From positions 1,426,001 through 1,490,000 of the forward strand of contig NZ_CP044399.1 in the NCBI RefSeq assembly GCF_008931805.1: 64,000 nt of DNA, written 5' to 3'. The notes under the pieces were generated by a model. That model saw nothing but the letters and a program-made list of their open reading frames with translations. It searched no databases and was not told where the DNA came from. Both the position numbers and the translations under genes were made by a program. Positions 1-10,212 of this stretch are shown here, piece by piece. Positions within the stretch are counted from its first letter, which is position 1, and the number at the start of each line of letters is the position of its first letter. The DNA is from Moritella marina ATCC 15381. GTDB lineage: Bacteria; Pseudomonadota; Gammaproteobacteria; Enterobacterales; Moritellaceae.

Positions 1-2
1 AC

Positions 3-176
3 AGTGGCATCAGTCGGGTAGATGATATCTATGGGTTCTCACTTAAACTTAATTATGATTTAACTCAGAATATTGCAATTGCTGTTTTTGGTGAATGGGA
101 TAGAAACCAGTCAACGAATACGGTGTTCGAATATGACAAAAATGTTGTTGGTGTTAATTTCACCTTTACGCTCTAG
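3..176 (+). CDS. C-terminal end of an outer-membrane beta-barrel protein (5' truncated by window)
   Basis: An open frame enters from the left edge and ends at a TAG, giving 57 visible residues. They alternate polar and hydrophobic residues in short strands and end in the pattern NFTFTL, as beta-barrel outer-membrane proteins often do. It lies directly upstream of a Wza-like exporter, so it is probably the barrel protein found in exopolysaccharide export loci (inference from context). Too little is visible to name a family. Confidence 0.55.
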   Translation, partial: SGISRVDDIYGFSLKLNYDLTQNIAIAVFGEWDRNQSTNTVFEYDKNVVGVNFTFTL

Positions 177-185
177 GTGGCAAGT

Positions 186-704
186 ATGTTGAAAAAGATC
201 GCTATTAGTCTGTTGTTTGTATTTATTCAATTTTCGGCTCTTGCTAAAGGCTCATATATTTTAGGGCCCGGTGATAAAGTTGAAATCAAAGTGTTTGGTC
301 AAGAAGATCTAACGGTGGAAACGTTGTTAAGTAACAGTGGCCAAATTAATTATCCATTTTTTGGTGAAATCAAAGTAACGGGGTTGACTGTTAAGCAGGT
401 TGAAAAATTAATCTATAAAGGTTTAAAAGGTAATTATCTTATCAATCCGAATGTGTATGTTCATGTGGTTGAGCATCGCCCCTTTTATATTCACGGTGAA
501 GTAAAAAAACCAGGAGGTTATCCTTACCAACCGGGTTTAACGGTTAACCAGGCAATCGCGTTAGCTGGTGGACTTACCGAAAGAGCATCGAAAGAGAAGA
601 TATATTTATTTAAAGAAAAAAATAAAAAATCTCAAATCAACGCAAGCATGACCTACAGAGTTAATGCTGGTGATACCATATTGATTAAACAAAGGTTTTT
701 CTAA
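186..704 (+). CDS. Wza-like polysaccharide export protein (Poly_export/SLBB)
   Basis: Periplasmic/outer-membrane exporter of an exopolysaccharide pathway, 172 aa. A signal peptide (MLKKIAISLLFVF... ending near ALAKG) is followed by the Poly_export signature (YILGPGDKVEIKVFGQEDL) and a downstream SLBB-type segment around HGEVKKPGGYPYQPGL. It lacks a lipobox cysteine and is less than half the length of E. coli Wza, so it is the short form. A GTG lies in frame at 177, but the ATG at 186 has an AGGTGG ribosome site 5 nt upstream and begins the signal peptide, so it is preferred. The stop overlaps the kinase start by 1 nt (TAATG), so the two genes are translationally coupled. Confidence 0.85.
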   Translation: MLKKIAISLLFVFIQFSALAKGSYILGPGDKVEIKVFGQEDLTVETLLSNSGQINYPFFGEIKVTGLTVKQVEKLIYKGLKGNYLINPNVYVHVVEHRPFYIHGEVKKPGGYPYQPGLTVNQAIALAGGLTERASKEKIYLFKEKNKKSQINASMTYRVNAGDTILIKQRFF

Positions 705-2998
705 TGGATAAATCAGAACAGAGCCTGACAAAATCGTCAGTTAATAATGATATTGTTTTACCTTCACCGCATTGGCACGTTATACAAAGGTATAAATGGC
801 GGGTTCTTGTATTCGCAACTTTGGTTTCTATCGCTACAGCATTCTATTTATCGAACGAATCGCCATTATATCGAGCGTCTGCAACGTTACTGATCGAAGC
901 AGACCAAGCCAAAGCTGTTTCATTTGATTCCGTTCAAGGGCAAGACTCAAATCGAAAAGAATATTATTTGACGCAGTTCGAGATCCTTAAATCATATTCA
1001 ATTGCAGAAACGGTTTTTGACCGGTTAAATCTTCAGCAGCAACCTTCATTCCAAAAAACAGAGAGTTGGAGAGATCAACTTATTAGTTATCTCATAGAGG
1101 TAATGTCACTATCTGATGTTTTAGGGATGGATGATAATGTGGATAGTGAATTTGTTGAAAATATAGGCACGGGTTATATCAATGGCCTACCAGAAATAGG
1201 TGGCGAGCTTAATATAGCAGAACTGGAAAATCTAAATGATAAAAAGGCACGTCTAAGACAGTTTTCAAAAAGTCTCACTGTCACACCAATACGGAAAACA
1301 CAGCTTGTTAAATTATCGTATGATAGTGAAGATCCGGCATTAGCTGCGTTAATCGCAAATGCGGTTGGTGAAGCATATATTGCACAAGATCTTGCTATTA
1401 AATCGTCTATTAACAAAAATGCCGCTCAGTGGCTTGGAACAAGGCTTGAAGATTTACGAGAGAGTCTTGATGCGTCTGAATCACGCCTACAGATATACCG
1501 TAAAGAGCAAAATATCATCGATTTACAAGATCGTGACGGGCGAGGGTTAACTGGCTTGGTAAGTAATGAACTGGAACAAACATCTCGTCAATTAATTGAA
1601 GCTAAAAATGAAGTGAATAAATTACAGAGTATTGTCCGCGCGGTTAATGAATATGGCGTGAAAAACATGGATAAATTAGAATCAATTCCAGAGATAACAT
1701 CTCACCCTGTGATTCAAAATATCAAAACGCTAAAAGTGAAAGCTAAACTAAAAGTATCTGAGTTATCACAAATATATGGACGTAAACATCCTGATCTTAT
1801 TGCGGCGAAATCGGAACTCTATACGGTGAACAAACATCTCACTACGCAAATATCTAAGCTAGTAACAGGTATAAATAGAGAGCTAAAAACCAAGCAAAGT
1901 AATGTTGCTGCATTACGAAGAGAATACAACAAAATTCAAAACGAATTTCAGGATGTCATCGGTAAAGATAATGAGTATCAAAAATTGGTTCGAGATGTTG
2001 AAAGTAACCGTAAATTATACAATACCTTCTTAGAACGTTCGAAAGAAACAGCATTAACGAGTGATTTCAATGCTGCTGTTGCTCGCTTTACTGATAGAGC
2101 GCATACGCCGAATAAACCTATCACTTTAAGCCCCAAAATACTCGTTATTATTGCTTTTGTATTAACGATGATTTTACACATTACCTATCTATTAGTTAAA
2201 GAATACTTCACTGATAATTTTAACTCGGTTGGCGATATAGAAGTCAAACTTGGATTACCAGTATTAGGCGTGTTACCTAAAATAGCCCGCAAGCGTAAAC
2301 AAGATTTGGATTTACATTATTTCTTTGATGAAGAGGGGCGCCAATTTTCAGAATCAATTCGAACATTACGCACTAGTTTTCTTTTAGCACAGGGGCAAAG
2401 AGTTAATCAGGTTATTGGGGTCGTTTCGTCGCAGCCTAATGAAGGTAAATCTACAACAGCGACAAACATTGCATTTTCATTAGCTCAGATAGAGAAAACA
2501 CTCCTTATAGATGCTGATATGCGCAAACCAAGTCTGGCAAATAATTTTAATATTTCAAAAGAAAAACCAGGACTGGCGCAATTGATTACTGGAGAGGCTA
2601 ACTTGGTAGACTGTATTATGGTCGATAAAGTATCTGGTGCACACATTATGGCCTGTGGACCGACACCCAAAAATGCACAAGAGTTATTATCGTCAAAACG
2701 TTTTAAACAGCTATTGGAAACTTTAAAGCAGTCATATGATCGTATAATTATTGACACTCCACCCATTCAAGCGGTAAGTGATTCATTGATTATATCCTTG
2801 CATACTGATGCTATTATTTACGTTATTAAGAGTGAAGCGACACGCGTACGTTTAGTTCAAAATAGTGTCCGTCGATTAGCAAAAGTGGATGCTAATATCG
2901 TCGGTGTTGTGATGAATCATGTGAATACTGACGGGGTATCAGACTCTGACTATTATTATGGTTATTACAGTGATGAGGCATACGCTGAAAAACCATGA
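704..2998 (+). CDS. Wzc-like tyrosine autokinase / polysaccharide co-polymerase
   Basis: Inner-membrane chain-length regulator fused to a bacterial tyrosine kinase (764 aa). Visible: a Wzz-type domain between two membrane segments (about aa 33-50 and 478-498) with a long coiled-coil periplasmic part. The cytoplasmic BY-kinase has Walker A (SSQPNEGKSTT, about aa 573-583), Walker A' (LLIDADMRKPS, about 600) and Walker B (IIIDTPP, about 681). A C-terminal tyrosine cluster (SDYYYGYYSDEAY) is the usual autophosphorylation tail. No cognate phosphatase (Wzb-like) is in view. A strong terminator follows, so this is the last gene of the visible EPS transcript. Confident of family; the polysaccharide is unknown. 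Confidence 0.92.
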   Translation: MDKSEQSLTKSSVNNDIVLPSPHWHVIQRYKWRVLVFATLVSIATAFYLSNESPLYRASATLLIEADQAKAVSFDSVQGQDSNRKEYYLTQFEILKSYSIAETVFDRLNLQQQPSFQKTESWRDQLISYLIEVMSLSDVLGMDDNVDSEFVENIGTGYINGLPEIGGELNIAELENLNDKKARLRQFSKSLTVTPIRKTQLVKLSYDSEDPALAALIANAVGEAYIAQDLAIKSSINKNAAQWLGTRLEDLRESLDASESRLQIYRKEQNIIDLQDRDGRGLTGLVSNELEQTSRQLIEAKNEVNKLQSIVRAVNEYGVKNMDKLESIPEITSHPVIQNIKTLKVKAKLKVSELSQIYGRKHPDLIAAKSELYTVNKHLTTQISKLVTGINRELKTKQSNVAALRREYNKIQNEFQDVIGKDNEYQKLVRDVESNRKLYNTFLERSKETALTSDFNAAVARFTDRAHTPNKPITLSPKILVIIAFVLTMILHITYLLVKEYFTDNFNSVGDIEVKLGLPVLGVLPKIARKRKQDLDLHYFFDEEGRQFSESIRTLRTSFLLAQGQRVNQVIGVVSSQPNEGKSTTATNIAFSLAQIEKTLLIDADMRKPSLANNFNISKEKPGLAQLITGEANLVDCIMVDKVSGAHIMACGPTPKNAQELLSSKRFKQLLETLKQSYDRIIIDTPPIQAVSDSLIISLHTDAIIYVIKSEATRVRLVQNSVRRLAKVDANIVGVVMNHVNTDGVSDSDYYYGYYSDEAYAEKP

Positions 2999-3017
2999 AA
3001 GGCATAATACACACTAT

Positions 3018-3056
3018 CAGCAGGTATTTATTACAAGATAAGTACTTGCTGTTTTT
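3018..3056 (+). terminator. Rho-independent terminator of the EPS export genes
   Basis: Fourteen-bp stem CAGCAGGTATTTAT / ATAAGTACTTGCTG (two G-U wobbles on the RNA) with a 6-nt loop, followed by TTTTT. It sits 20 nt after the kinase stop codon. Confidence 0.85.
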
Positions 3057-3106
3057 AGCGTTTTTTGGTTAAATCACGGAAGTGGATAATCGTCTAAAGG
3101 AATAAA

Positions 3107-3586
3107 ATGTTAACGTCTCATCTATTTACCCGTTCTACATTCGTACTCGCATGTGGCCTTATGCTTACAGCATGTACTGGTGCACGCCCTCATAATCTAG
3201 GGGTTGTTAACGCCACGTTAACGCCTTGTCCAGAAACACCTAATTGTGTATCAAGTGATAGTTTAGACGAAAGTCATTATGTACCGGCATTCAAATTGGA
3301 AGCCAGTTCTGAACAAGTTTGGTCTGAGATTAAGGTATATTTAGACTCGCAGAGTAATATGGAAATCGTTAGGGAGCTTAAAGATTACTTGTATGTAGAA
3401 AGTACCAGTACGCTGATGCGTTTCGTCGATGATTTTGAGCTTCACCTTCGTGAACAAGACGGCATTATTGCCGTTCGCTCAGCATCTCGATACGGCAAGT
3501 CTGATTTTGGTGTGAATAAAGAACGTGTTGACGATTTATATCTATACCTAAGCGAAAAAGGCTTGGTGAGTGAAGCTGTTAAGTAA
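3107..3586 (+). CDS. DUF1499 family lipoprotein
   Basis: Predicted lipoprotein of 159 aa. The N-terminus is a signal peptide ending in the lipobox LTAC. The mature part shows the DUF1499 pattern (CPETPNCVSSD near the start, then a segment around YLYVESTSTLMRFVDDFEL and RSASRYGKSDFGVNKERV). The function of DUF1499 is not established. An AAAGGA ribosome site precedes the ATG by about 6 nt. It is an isolated gene between two terminators, convergent with cydC. Confidence 0.8.
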   Translation: MLTSHLFTRSTFVLACGLMLTACTGARPHNLGVVNATLTPCPETPNCVSSDSLDESHYVPAFKLEASSEQVWSEIKVYLDSQSNMEIVRELKDYLYVESTSTLMRFVDDFELHLREQDGIIAVRSASRYGKSDFGVNKERVDDLYLYLSEKGLVSEAVK

Positions 3587-3633
3587 TTCGATATATTAGT
3601 TAGCTATATAGCTTTTAGATAAAATGTTTAAAT

Positions 3634-3668
3634 AAAAGGGTAATACATTCGTGTGTATTACCCTTTTT
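3634..3668. terminator. Bidirectional terminator between the DUF1499 gene and cydC
   Basis: Perfect 14-bp stem AAAAGGGTAATACA / TGTATTACCCTTTT with a 6-nt loop. A-run on one side and T-run on the other serve both convergent genes. Confidence 0.9.
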
Positions 3669-3680
3669 GTATTTACATGA

Positions 3681-5402
3681 TTAGAAATAATTTAGCAACG
3701 TACGATAATAATCATTGGTTTCCATTAAGGTTTTATGGCTACCTTCGGCTACGATACGACCTTCATCCATTACAATGATCTTATCCATGCGCTGTAACAT
3801 TAATGGTTTATGCGTGATCAATAATAAACTTTGCTGTGACTGTTCAAGTTGCTCAAATAGATTGTGAATAACCGTTCGCTCACTACGACGGTCAAGGCCT
3901 TTTGTCGGTTCATCTAATATGATGACCTGGGCATTTCGTAATAATACTTGGGCTAAACATAATCGTTGTTTTTGACCACCTGATAAACCAGATCCTGTTT
4001 CACCAAGCCAGGTTTTAAAGCCATCTTCTAGCTCGTCAATAAAATCGATTAAACCAACCGTTTCACAGACATCACGCATTTGGGCTTCGGTCACTTGCGG
4101 GTTTGCTAAACGTAGATTATCGCCAATGGTGGCATGAAATAGATGACTATTTTGGCTCATTAGCGCAATGTGTTCACGCAATGACTCCGTATTTAGCTGA
4201 TTTAAATCTATATCATTAATCGTGATACCAGATGCTTGAACAGGCCAGAAACCCATTAACAAATTTACTAAGGTTGATTTACCAGCGCCACTAGCACCAA
4301 TAACAGCAACCTTTTTCCCTTGTTCAATCGTTAGTTCAATATCATTTAATACTTGGTCTTGACCATCAGGGTAGCAGAAAGTTAAATGATTAAATTTCAC
4401 CGCGCCAGCAGTCACTAAGGTATCACCACCGACGTCAGGTATTGGTTTATCTATAATGTCGAATAAACGTGCGGCGCTGTCATGTACCTTAGGTAGGATC
4501 TGACAGGCAAGGGGCATATTAATGACTGTTTCAAAGCATACTAGAATCATCAAGGCTGCGCTGGCGACAAATTCCGGCTGTAAATTCCCCGCATGAACTT
4601 GCGGGACGAGTAAGTATAAACTTGCAAATACAGTGGCGTTAATGGCTAAAAATGTTAATGCAGTGGCTAAAGCATGCAGGCGATGCAAGTGCAGTTCGCT
4701 GCGGTGGTAATGTGTCGATATTTTATTAATAGTCTGTTGATATTGCTCTGCAATTTGATAAACCAACAATTCACGCATTGATGCCATGCCATCAACTAAT
4801 TCAATTTTTAATTCACTCGACAGCTTGGCTTGTTGTTGCGCGCGTTTTTTGCTTAACAGCAAGATCAACAGAGGTAAAACAAAGCCGACAATCAGTAAGG
4901 CAGCAACAATAACGAGAGCGAGATCTGATGAAATGAAGCTCACGCCCCAACCAACAAGCGGGATAGTAAAAATCGCGACAAGTGTTGGCAGTAATACCCG
5001 TAAGTAAAAGTTATCTAGTTCATCAATATCTTGCTGTAAACGAGCAAGAATATCGGATGATTTGAAGTTCACACGGTAGTAGGGGAGTAAGGGTTCTAAA
5101 CGTGTGTAAAAATAGTAACGTAATGCGGCTAATGTATTAAACGTTGCTTTGTGAGTGAGTAAGCGCTCAGCATAACGACCTGCCGTTCGTACGATGGCAA
5201 GAAAGCGAATGATTGCTGCAGGGGTGAAGTAATTTGCAGTCACACCTGAAAGCCCAGCAATTGCCATGATGGTAATAAACCAGCCTGATACAGCAAGTAA
5301 GCCAATATTAGCCATGACGGTAATAATAGACAAAAAAGTACCGAGTAACATCAAAGGTAGTTGTGGTCTAAGCAGTTTCATTAATCTAACTAATGGATTC
5401 AT
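3681..5402 (-). CDS. cydC: Cysteine/glutathione ABC exporter subunit CydC
   Basis: Half of the heterodimeric CydDC exporter that sends cysteine and glutathione to the periplasm and is needed for cytochrome bd assembly. 573 aa: an N-terminal transmembrane domain (about aa 15-300, starting NPLVRLMKLLRPQLPLMLLG) and a C-terminal nucleotide-binding domain with Walker A GASGAGKST (about 369), signature LSGGQKQRL (about 473) and Walker B IILDEPT (about 494). Its ATG overlaps the cydD stop (ATGA). Last gene of the cyd operon. Confidence 0.95.
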   Translation of the reverse strand: MNPLVRLMKLLRPQLPLMLLGTFLSIITVMANIGLLAVSGWFITIMAIAGLSGVTANYFTPAAIIRFLAIVRTAGRYAERLLTHKATFNTLAALRYYFYTRLEPLLPYYRVNFKSSDILARLQQDIDELDNFYLRVLLPTLVAIFTIPLVGWGVSFISSDLALVIVAALLIVGFVLPLLILLLSKKRAQQQAKLSSELKIELVDGMASMRELLVYQIAEQYQQTINKISTHYHRSELHLHRLHALATALTFLAINATVFASLYLLVPQVHAGNLQPEFVASAALMILVCFETVINMPLACQILPKVHDSAARLFDIIDKPIPDVGGDTLVTAGAVKFNHLTFCYPDGQDQVLNDIELTIEQGKKVAVIGASGAGKSTLVNLLMGFWPVQASGITINDIDLNQLNTESLREHIALMSQNSHLFHATIGDNLRLANPQVTEAQMRDVCETVGLIDFIDELEDGFKTWLGETGSGLSGGQKQRLCLAQVLLRNAQVIILDEPTKGLDRRSERTVIHNLFEQLEQSQQSLLLITHKPLMLQRMDKIIVMDEGRIVAEGSHKTLMETNDYYRTLLNYF

Positions 5403-7165
5403 GCGTTCGCCTCCATGTCGATGTTTACATTACTGATATTAACAGTGCTTGCATAGCTACCATTGAGTGCTAGCAATTCAGTATGTGAACCTTGTTCGAT
5501 GATTTTACCTTGCTCTAATACAATGATTTGTTTCGCATCAACGACTGTATGCAAGCGGTGGGCGATGACGATAACCAAATGTTGTTTGGCGTATTCAGCG
5601 ATACTCGCGCTAACGACTTGTTCGGTATCTTTATCTAAATGGCTACTTGGTTCATCAAGTATTAATACATCTGGCTGGTGGTAAAATGCGCGTGCGAGGG
5701 CTAATCGTTGAGATTGCCCGCCTGATATACCAACGCCACCTTCACCGACATGGGTATTAAGTCCGTCTTTTAGCTGTGATATAAAGTCAGCTAAACCAAC
5801 ACTGATTAATACTTGTTGCATTTTTTCAGCATCATATTTTTCAGTTAAAGCAATATTAAAGCCGAGACTGCCATAAAACACGTGTCCTTGTTGCGCTATC
5901 CAACCACAATGATTCAGCCAAGCATCACGCTGCGCTGGCGTATGTTTGATACCGTTAACTGTCATTGTGCCGCTATCTGGCGTATTAAAGCCTAAAATGG
6001 TATCAATCAAGGTCGATTTACCCGCGCCACTTTCACCAATAATGGCATACAAACCTTGGTTAGAAAGGGTTAGGTTAATATCTTTAAGGGTATTTTTCCT
6101 GCCTGAATAGGTAAAGTTAACGTCAGTTAACTCGATGTCGAAAGGTGCTTTGAATTGTGTTTCCGTTTGGCTTGCTTTAATCGGTGTATTCAGTATTTCA
6201 AGCATGTCTTGAGCCGCGGTTACGCCCGCCATTTTTGCGTGATACTGAGTGCCTAATTGTCTGAAAGGTAAATAGAATTCAGGAGCGAGTAATAATACCC
6301 ATAATGCTAATAAGTAATCAACACCACCGTAATAAAGTCTAAAGCCAAGGATAACGGCGACCAGTGCAATCGCGATCGACGCTAGAAATTCCAACATAAA
6401 TGAAGAAAGAAAAGCGATCTTTAAGATCCCCATGGTCTGGTTACCATAGTCTTCGCTAATTGTTTTGACCGCCGCCATTTCTTGGCGCGATGCATTAAAT
6501 ATTTTAAGTTGGGTAAGGCCTTGAATAATATCGAGGAAATGACTGCTCATACGCAGTAGTTTAGTCCAATGCTGTTGATTCAAATCATGGGCTTTATGGC
6601 CGATAATGATCATAAACATCGGCACCATAGGTGCTGTTAATATTAAGACTAAACCGGAACGCCAATCCATAGGAAATACGGCAAATAACACTGCACTTGG
6701 GATCACCGAACAATAAGCGACGGTAGGTAAATAGCCTGAGAAGTAATCTTCTAGTGAATCAACGCCTTGATGGAGTAACTGAGCTATTTTGGCGCTACCA
6801 ATCGTTTGAGTTTTAGCGGGGCCCATGGCAAATAAATGTTGTAATAATTGCTGTCTAATTGACACTTTAATCAACATAGCAGCATGACGGCTATAGCGTT
6901 CACTTATATAACCGAATAGTGTGCGGAACAGGACGAGAGCAATTAAGCCAAATAATAACGGTGTTATGTCTGCGAGTGCTTTGTGTGAGAATATGATTTC
7001 GTTGATAATACCGGCTAAGAATGCCATTTGTATTATCATTAATATGCCATTGAGTGAGCCTAATGCAATGGCTTTACTTAATTTACCTTGGGCATTCGTC
7101 CGTTGGCTTTTGAGCCAGGTTAAGCGTTCTTTCTGCGAGTATGCTGTGTTTACTGATTCTGTCAT
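5399..7165 (-). CDS. cydD: Cysteine/glutathione ABC exporter subunit CydD
   Basis: Partner of CydC. With the ATG at 7165 (MTESVNTAYSQKERLTWLK) the protein is 588 aa, the length of E. coli CydD. The frame stays open upstream to 7258, but that extension is not CydD-like. It has an N-terminal transmembrane domain, then Walker A GESGAGKST, signature ISGGQSQRLALARA and Walker B VLILDEPSSHLD. It lies between cydX and cydC; the order cydABX-cydDC in one block supports a single oxidase-assembly operon. Confidence 0.95.
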   Translation of the reverse strand: MTESVNTAYSQKERLTWLKSQRTNAQGKLSKAIALGSLNGILMIIQMAFLAGIINEIIFSHKALADITPLLFGLIALVLFRTLFGYISERYSRHAAMLIKVSIRQQLLQHLFAMGPAKTQTIGSAKIAQLLHQGVDSLEDYFSGYLPTVAYCSVIPSAVLFAVFPMDWRSGLVLILTAPMVPMFMIIIGHKAHDLNQQHWTKLLRMSSHFLDIIQGLTQLKIFNASRQEMAAVKTISEDYGNQTMGILKIAFLSSFMLEFLASIAIALVAVILGFRLYYGGVDYLLALWVLLLAPEFYLPFRQLGTQYHAKMAGVTAAQDMLEILNTPIKASQTETQFKAPFDIELTDVNFTYSGRKNTLKDINLTLSNQGLYAIIGESGAGKSTLIDTILGFNTPDSGTMTVNGIKHTPAQRDAWLNHCGWIAQQGHVFYGSLGFNIALTEKYDAEKMQQVLISVGLADFISQLKDGLNTHVGEGGVGISGGQSQRLALARAFYHQPDVLILDEPSSHLDKDTEQVVSASIAEYAKQHLVIVIAHRLHTVVDAKQIIVLEQGKIIEQGSHTELLALNGSYASTVNISNVNIDMEANA

Positions 7166-7297
7166 TGGGTAGCCTGAAATTGAAGGAATATTGAAACATT
7201 TGAAATAATAAAACCTGGAATTGGAGGTTATAAAACAGACGCCCATCCTTGGGCGCAAAGCGTAATCCGTACTTTCTATAACTTAAATTACACTAAG

Positions 7298-7432
7298 TTA
7301 CTTTTCATTATTTTGATCATCTTGATCTTTTGCCACGTTATCCGTGTGCTGTTCCATTTCGTACCACATTACGTTAATGATACCGAGAGAAACTGCCAGC
7401 AAAACACCTAGGATCCAACTGAAATACCACAT
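7298..7432 (-). CDS. cydX: Cytochrome bd small subunit CydX (YbgT)
   Basis: A 44-aa single-span membrane protein starting MWYFSWILGVLLAVSLGIIN and ending in a charged tail (VAKDQDDQNNEK). CydX is the small subunit that stabilises the haems of cytochrome bd-I; the start MWYFxWILG and the length are typical. TAAGGAG lies 6 nt before the ATG. It sits immediately after cydB, the conserved place. It is too short for length-based gene finders, hence easy to miss. Confidence 0.93.
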   Translation of the reverse strand: MWYFSWILGVLLAVSLGIINVMWYEMEQHTDNVAKDQDDQNNEK

Positions 7433-7442
7433 AATTTACTCC

Positions 7443-8582
7443 TTAATATGCCGAGTGGGTGTTTTCTTCAATTTCAGAACGCGTCACCGTTCTCCACATT
7501 TTGCTATAACACCAAATCGTATAACAAAGAATAATCGGTAAGAATATCGCTACCACGATCAGCATTAAGTTAAGCGTGCCTTCACTTGATACAGAATCCC
7601 AAAGGGTCAAGCTGTGATTAGGTGTGCTGCTTGATGGCATGATGAATGGGAACATAGATACACCCATCGTTAAAATGACACCCGTTATAGATAGTGCACT
7701 AGCTGTAAATGCAAAACCACCCGGCTTAAAGCGTGCTAACAGACCTGCAATAATGGCCATTACAATACCTGTTGTTGGTAATAACCACAGTATTGGCATG
7801 CTGTTAAAGTTATTTAACCAAGCGCCACTGACGACTGTCACGACTTTATTGGTAGGCTGAGCATAACCTTGCGTATCAATAACACTTTGAATAACGTAAC
7901 CGTCAATTGAAGTTGCAATCATCACGCCAGCAAGGGCAAAACTTACAACAAGCACAGCTGCAAATATTTGCGCTGCTTTTGCTGAACGAGCTGCCACATG
8001 CTCATCTGTACGCATGCTTAACCAAGTACCACCATGCATCAATATCATTGATACACTGACTACACCACTGAGTAATGCAAACGGGTTAAATAACGCGAAG
8101 AATGAACCAGTATTGGTTACACGCATTAATTCATCGAAGCTAAATGGAATACCTTGTAATAAGTTACCAAATGCAATACCAAATACCAGTGGTGGTACCA
8201 TGCTGCCGACAAATAACGCTTTATCCCAGTTGTAACGCCATTTTGGTGAATCAATCTTGCTACGATAATCAAAGCCCATTGGTCGTAAGAATAGACAGAA
8301 CAACGTCAGCATCATCGCAAAGTAGAAACCGCTAAATGCAGTACCATAAACCATTGGCCAAGCAGCAAAAAATGATGCACCGACAGTGATCAACCAAACT
8401 TGGTTACCATCCCAATGTGCAGCGATAGTATTAATTACAACACGACGTTCGGTATCATCTTTTGCCACGAAAGGCAGTAGACCACCTACGCCCATGTCCA
8501 TGCCATCGGTAACAGCAAAGCCGATAAGCAATATTCCGATGATTAACCACCAGATAAGTTTTAAGCTTTCATAATCAAACAT
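7443..8582 (-). CDS. cydB: Cytochrome bd ubiquinol oxidase subunit II
   Basis: Membrane subunit II of cytochrome bd oxidase (379 aa), pairing with CydA to reduce oxygen at low tension. Typical opening MFDYESLKLIWWLIIGILLIGFA and conserved DGMDMGVGGLLPFV and HWDGNQVWLI motifs, with multiple membrane spans. It starts 11 nt after cydA and is followed by cydX. Confidence 0.97.
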   Translation of the reverse strand: MFDYESLKLIWWLIIGILLIGFAVTDGMDMGVGGLLPFVAKDDTERRVVINTIAAHWDGNQVWLITVGASFFAAWPMVYGTAFSGFYFAMMLTLFCLFLRPMGFDYRSKIDSPKWRYNWDKALFVGSMVPPLVFGIAFGNLLQGIPFSFDELMRVTNTGSFFALFNPFALLSGVVSVSMILMHGGTWLSMRTDEHVAARSAKAAQIFAAVLVVSFALAGVMIATSIDGYVIQSVIDTQGYAQPTNKVVTVVSGAWLNNFNSMPILWLLPTTGIVMAIIAGLLARFKPGGFAFTASALSITGVILTMGVSMFPFIMPSSSTPNHSLTLWDSVSSEGTLNLMLIVVAIFLPIILCYTIWCYSKMWRTVTRSEIEENTHSAY

Positions 8583-8593
8583 AATTTAAGCCC

Positions 8594-10192
8594 TTAGTAT
8601 TTGTCTTGACGTAATTGTGGTGATGCTTCTTGCTCTTCTTGCTCTTCTTGCTCAAAGTGGTAACGACCAGTATGTAGCGAGCTTGGACCTTGTTTGGCAA
8701 ATTTAACCATTAGCCACATTTCAAGAATGAACATAACGATATAAACAAGGATGAACGCAATCATCGTCATGGCAACTGAACTTGCTTCATGGTTGGAGGT
8801 TGCCATAAAAGTGGGCAAAATCTCACTAATAGCCCAAGGTTGACGACCTACTTCAGCAACAAACCAACCAGTTTCAATTGCAATCCAAGGTAGTGGTAGT
8901 GCAAATAAGATCGCTTTAAGTAACCAGCGTTTATCTTGTATTTGACGACGAGCGTTAAAATAGAAGGCTAGAATAAATAGGCCTAACATGACGATACCAC
9001 TACCAACCATGATGCGGAATGCCCAGAAGATAGGTGCTACAGGTGGAATTGAATCTTCAACAGCCATCTGGATCTGTTCTTCAGTCGCATCAATAACATC
9101 ATTAGTATAACGTTTTAATAATAAACCGTAACCTAGGTCATCTTTAACTTCGTTAAATCTGGCGATGTTTTCAGGTGTTTCTTCACCACCACGCAGTTTC
9201 TGTAGGTAATCATAAGCAATCATACCGCCACGGATACGTACTTCATGTTCTTTTTTCAAATCACTGATACCAGTCACTTGACCATCTAAAGATCGTGTCG
9301 CAATAAGACCTAGCGCATAAGGGATTTTAACTGCGTAATCCGTTTCCATTGTGTCTTCATTTGGCAAACCAACTAAAGTAAACGCTGCAGGAGCAGGTTC
9401 GGTATGGAATTCAGCTTCAATAGCAGCAAGTTTAACGCGCTGTACTTCACCGACTTCATAACCTGATTCATCACCAAGTAGTAATACACAGAAGATTGCG
9501 GCAAGACCGAAACCTGAAGCAACAGAAAAAGAACGCTTAGCAAATGCAACATCACGGCCTTTTAATAAGTAATAGCTACTGATACTCATCACAAACATAG
9601 CGCCTGCAACATAACCAGCAGCAACGGTATGAATAAATTTAACTTGTGCAACAGGGTTGAAAACGAGTTCAGAAAAACTGACCATTTCCATACGCATCGT
9701 TGCGTAGTTAAATTCACTACCGATAGGGTTTTGCATCCAGCCATTCGCAACTAAGATCCACATAGCTGATAGGTTAGTCCCTAAAGCCATCAAGAATGTC
9801 GCCGCTAAATGTTGACGCTTGCTCAGTCGATCCCAACCAAGTAAGAACATACCAACGAACGTTGACTCGAGGAAGAATGCCATCAAGCCTTCGATCGCGA
9901 GTGGGGCACCAAACACGTCACCAACATAATGTGAATAATAAGACCAGTTAGTACCGAACTCAAACTCCATGGTTAGACCGGTGGCAACACCGATAGCGAA
10001 GTTAATCGCAAACAATTTACCCCAAAATTTGGTCATGTCGCGATAGATAACACGTCCTGTCATCACGTATACAGCTTCCATGATAAACAGGATCCAAGTC
10101 ATACCGATGGTTAACGGTACAAATAGGAAGTGGAATAGAGCGGTGATGGCGAACTGCCAACGGGATAGCTCTACTAAAGTTTCATTAATCAT
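8594..10192 (-). CDS. cydA: Cytochrome bd ubiquinol oxidase subunit I
   Basis: Catalytic subunit carrying haems b558, b595 and d (532 aa). Visible ligands: His21 in ITALFHFLF (E. coli His19) and the histidine of [11 protein letters not shown] (E. coli His186). The periplasmic quinol loop is long (about aa 240-380, starting [12 protein letters not shown]), the E. coli-type long Q-loop. The GRQPW motif is present (EVGRQPWAI). The C-terminus carries an odd Glu/Gln run ([13 protein letters not shown]). It begins 20 nt after the upstream regulator gene, in the same operon. Confidence 0.97.
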   Translation of the reverse strand: MINETLVELSRWQFAITALFHFLFVPLTIGMTWILFIMEAVYVMTGRVIYRDMTKFWGKLFAINFAIGVATGLTMEFEFGTNWSYYSHYVGDVFGAPLAIEGLMAFFLESTFVGMFLLGWDRLSKRQHLAATFLMALGTNLSAMWILVANGWMQNPIGSEFNYATMRMEMVSFSELVFNPVAQVKFIHTVAAGYVAGAMFVMSISSYYLLKGRDVAFAKRSFSVASGFGLAAIFCVLLLGDESGYEVGEVQRVKLAAIEAEFHTEPAPAAFTLVGLPNEDTMETDYAVKIPYALGLIATRSLDGQVTGISDLKKEHEVRIRGGMIAYDYLQKLRGGEETPENIARFNEVKDDLGYGLLLKRYTNDVIDATEEQIQMAVEDSIPPVAPIFWAFRIMVGSGIVMLGLFILAFYFNARRQIQDKRWLLKAILFALPLPWIAIETGWFVAEVGRQPWAISEILPTFMATSNHEASSVAMTMIAFILVYIVMFILEMWLMVKFAKQGPSSLHTGRYHFEQEEQEEQEASPQLRQDKY

Positions 10193-10212
10193 TGTTAGAA
10201 TACTCCTAGAGA

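Noticed and set aside
7166-7258. N-terminal extension of CydD to 7258
   Set aside because: The added 31 residues are not CydD-like; the ATG at 7165 gives 588 aa.
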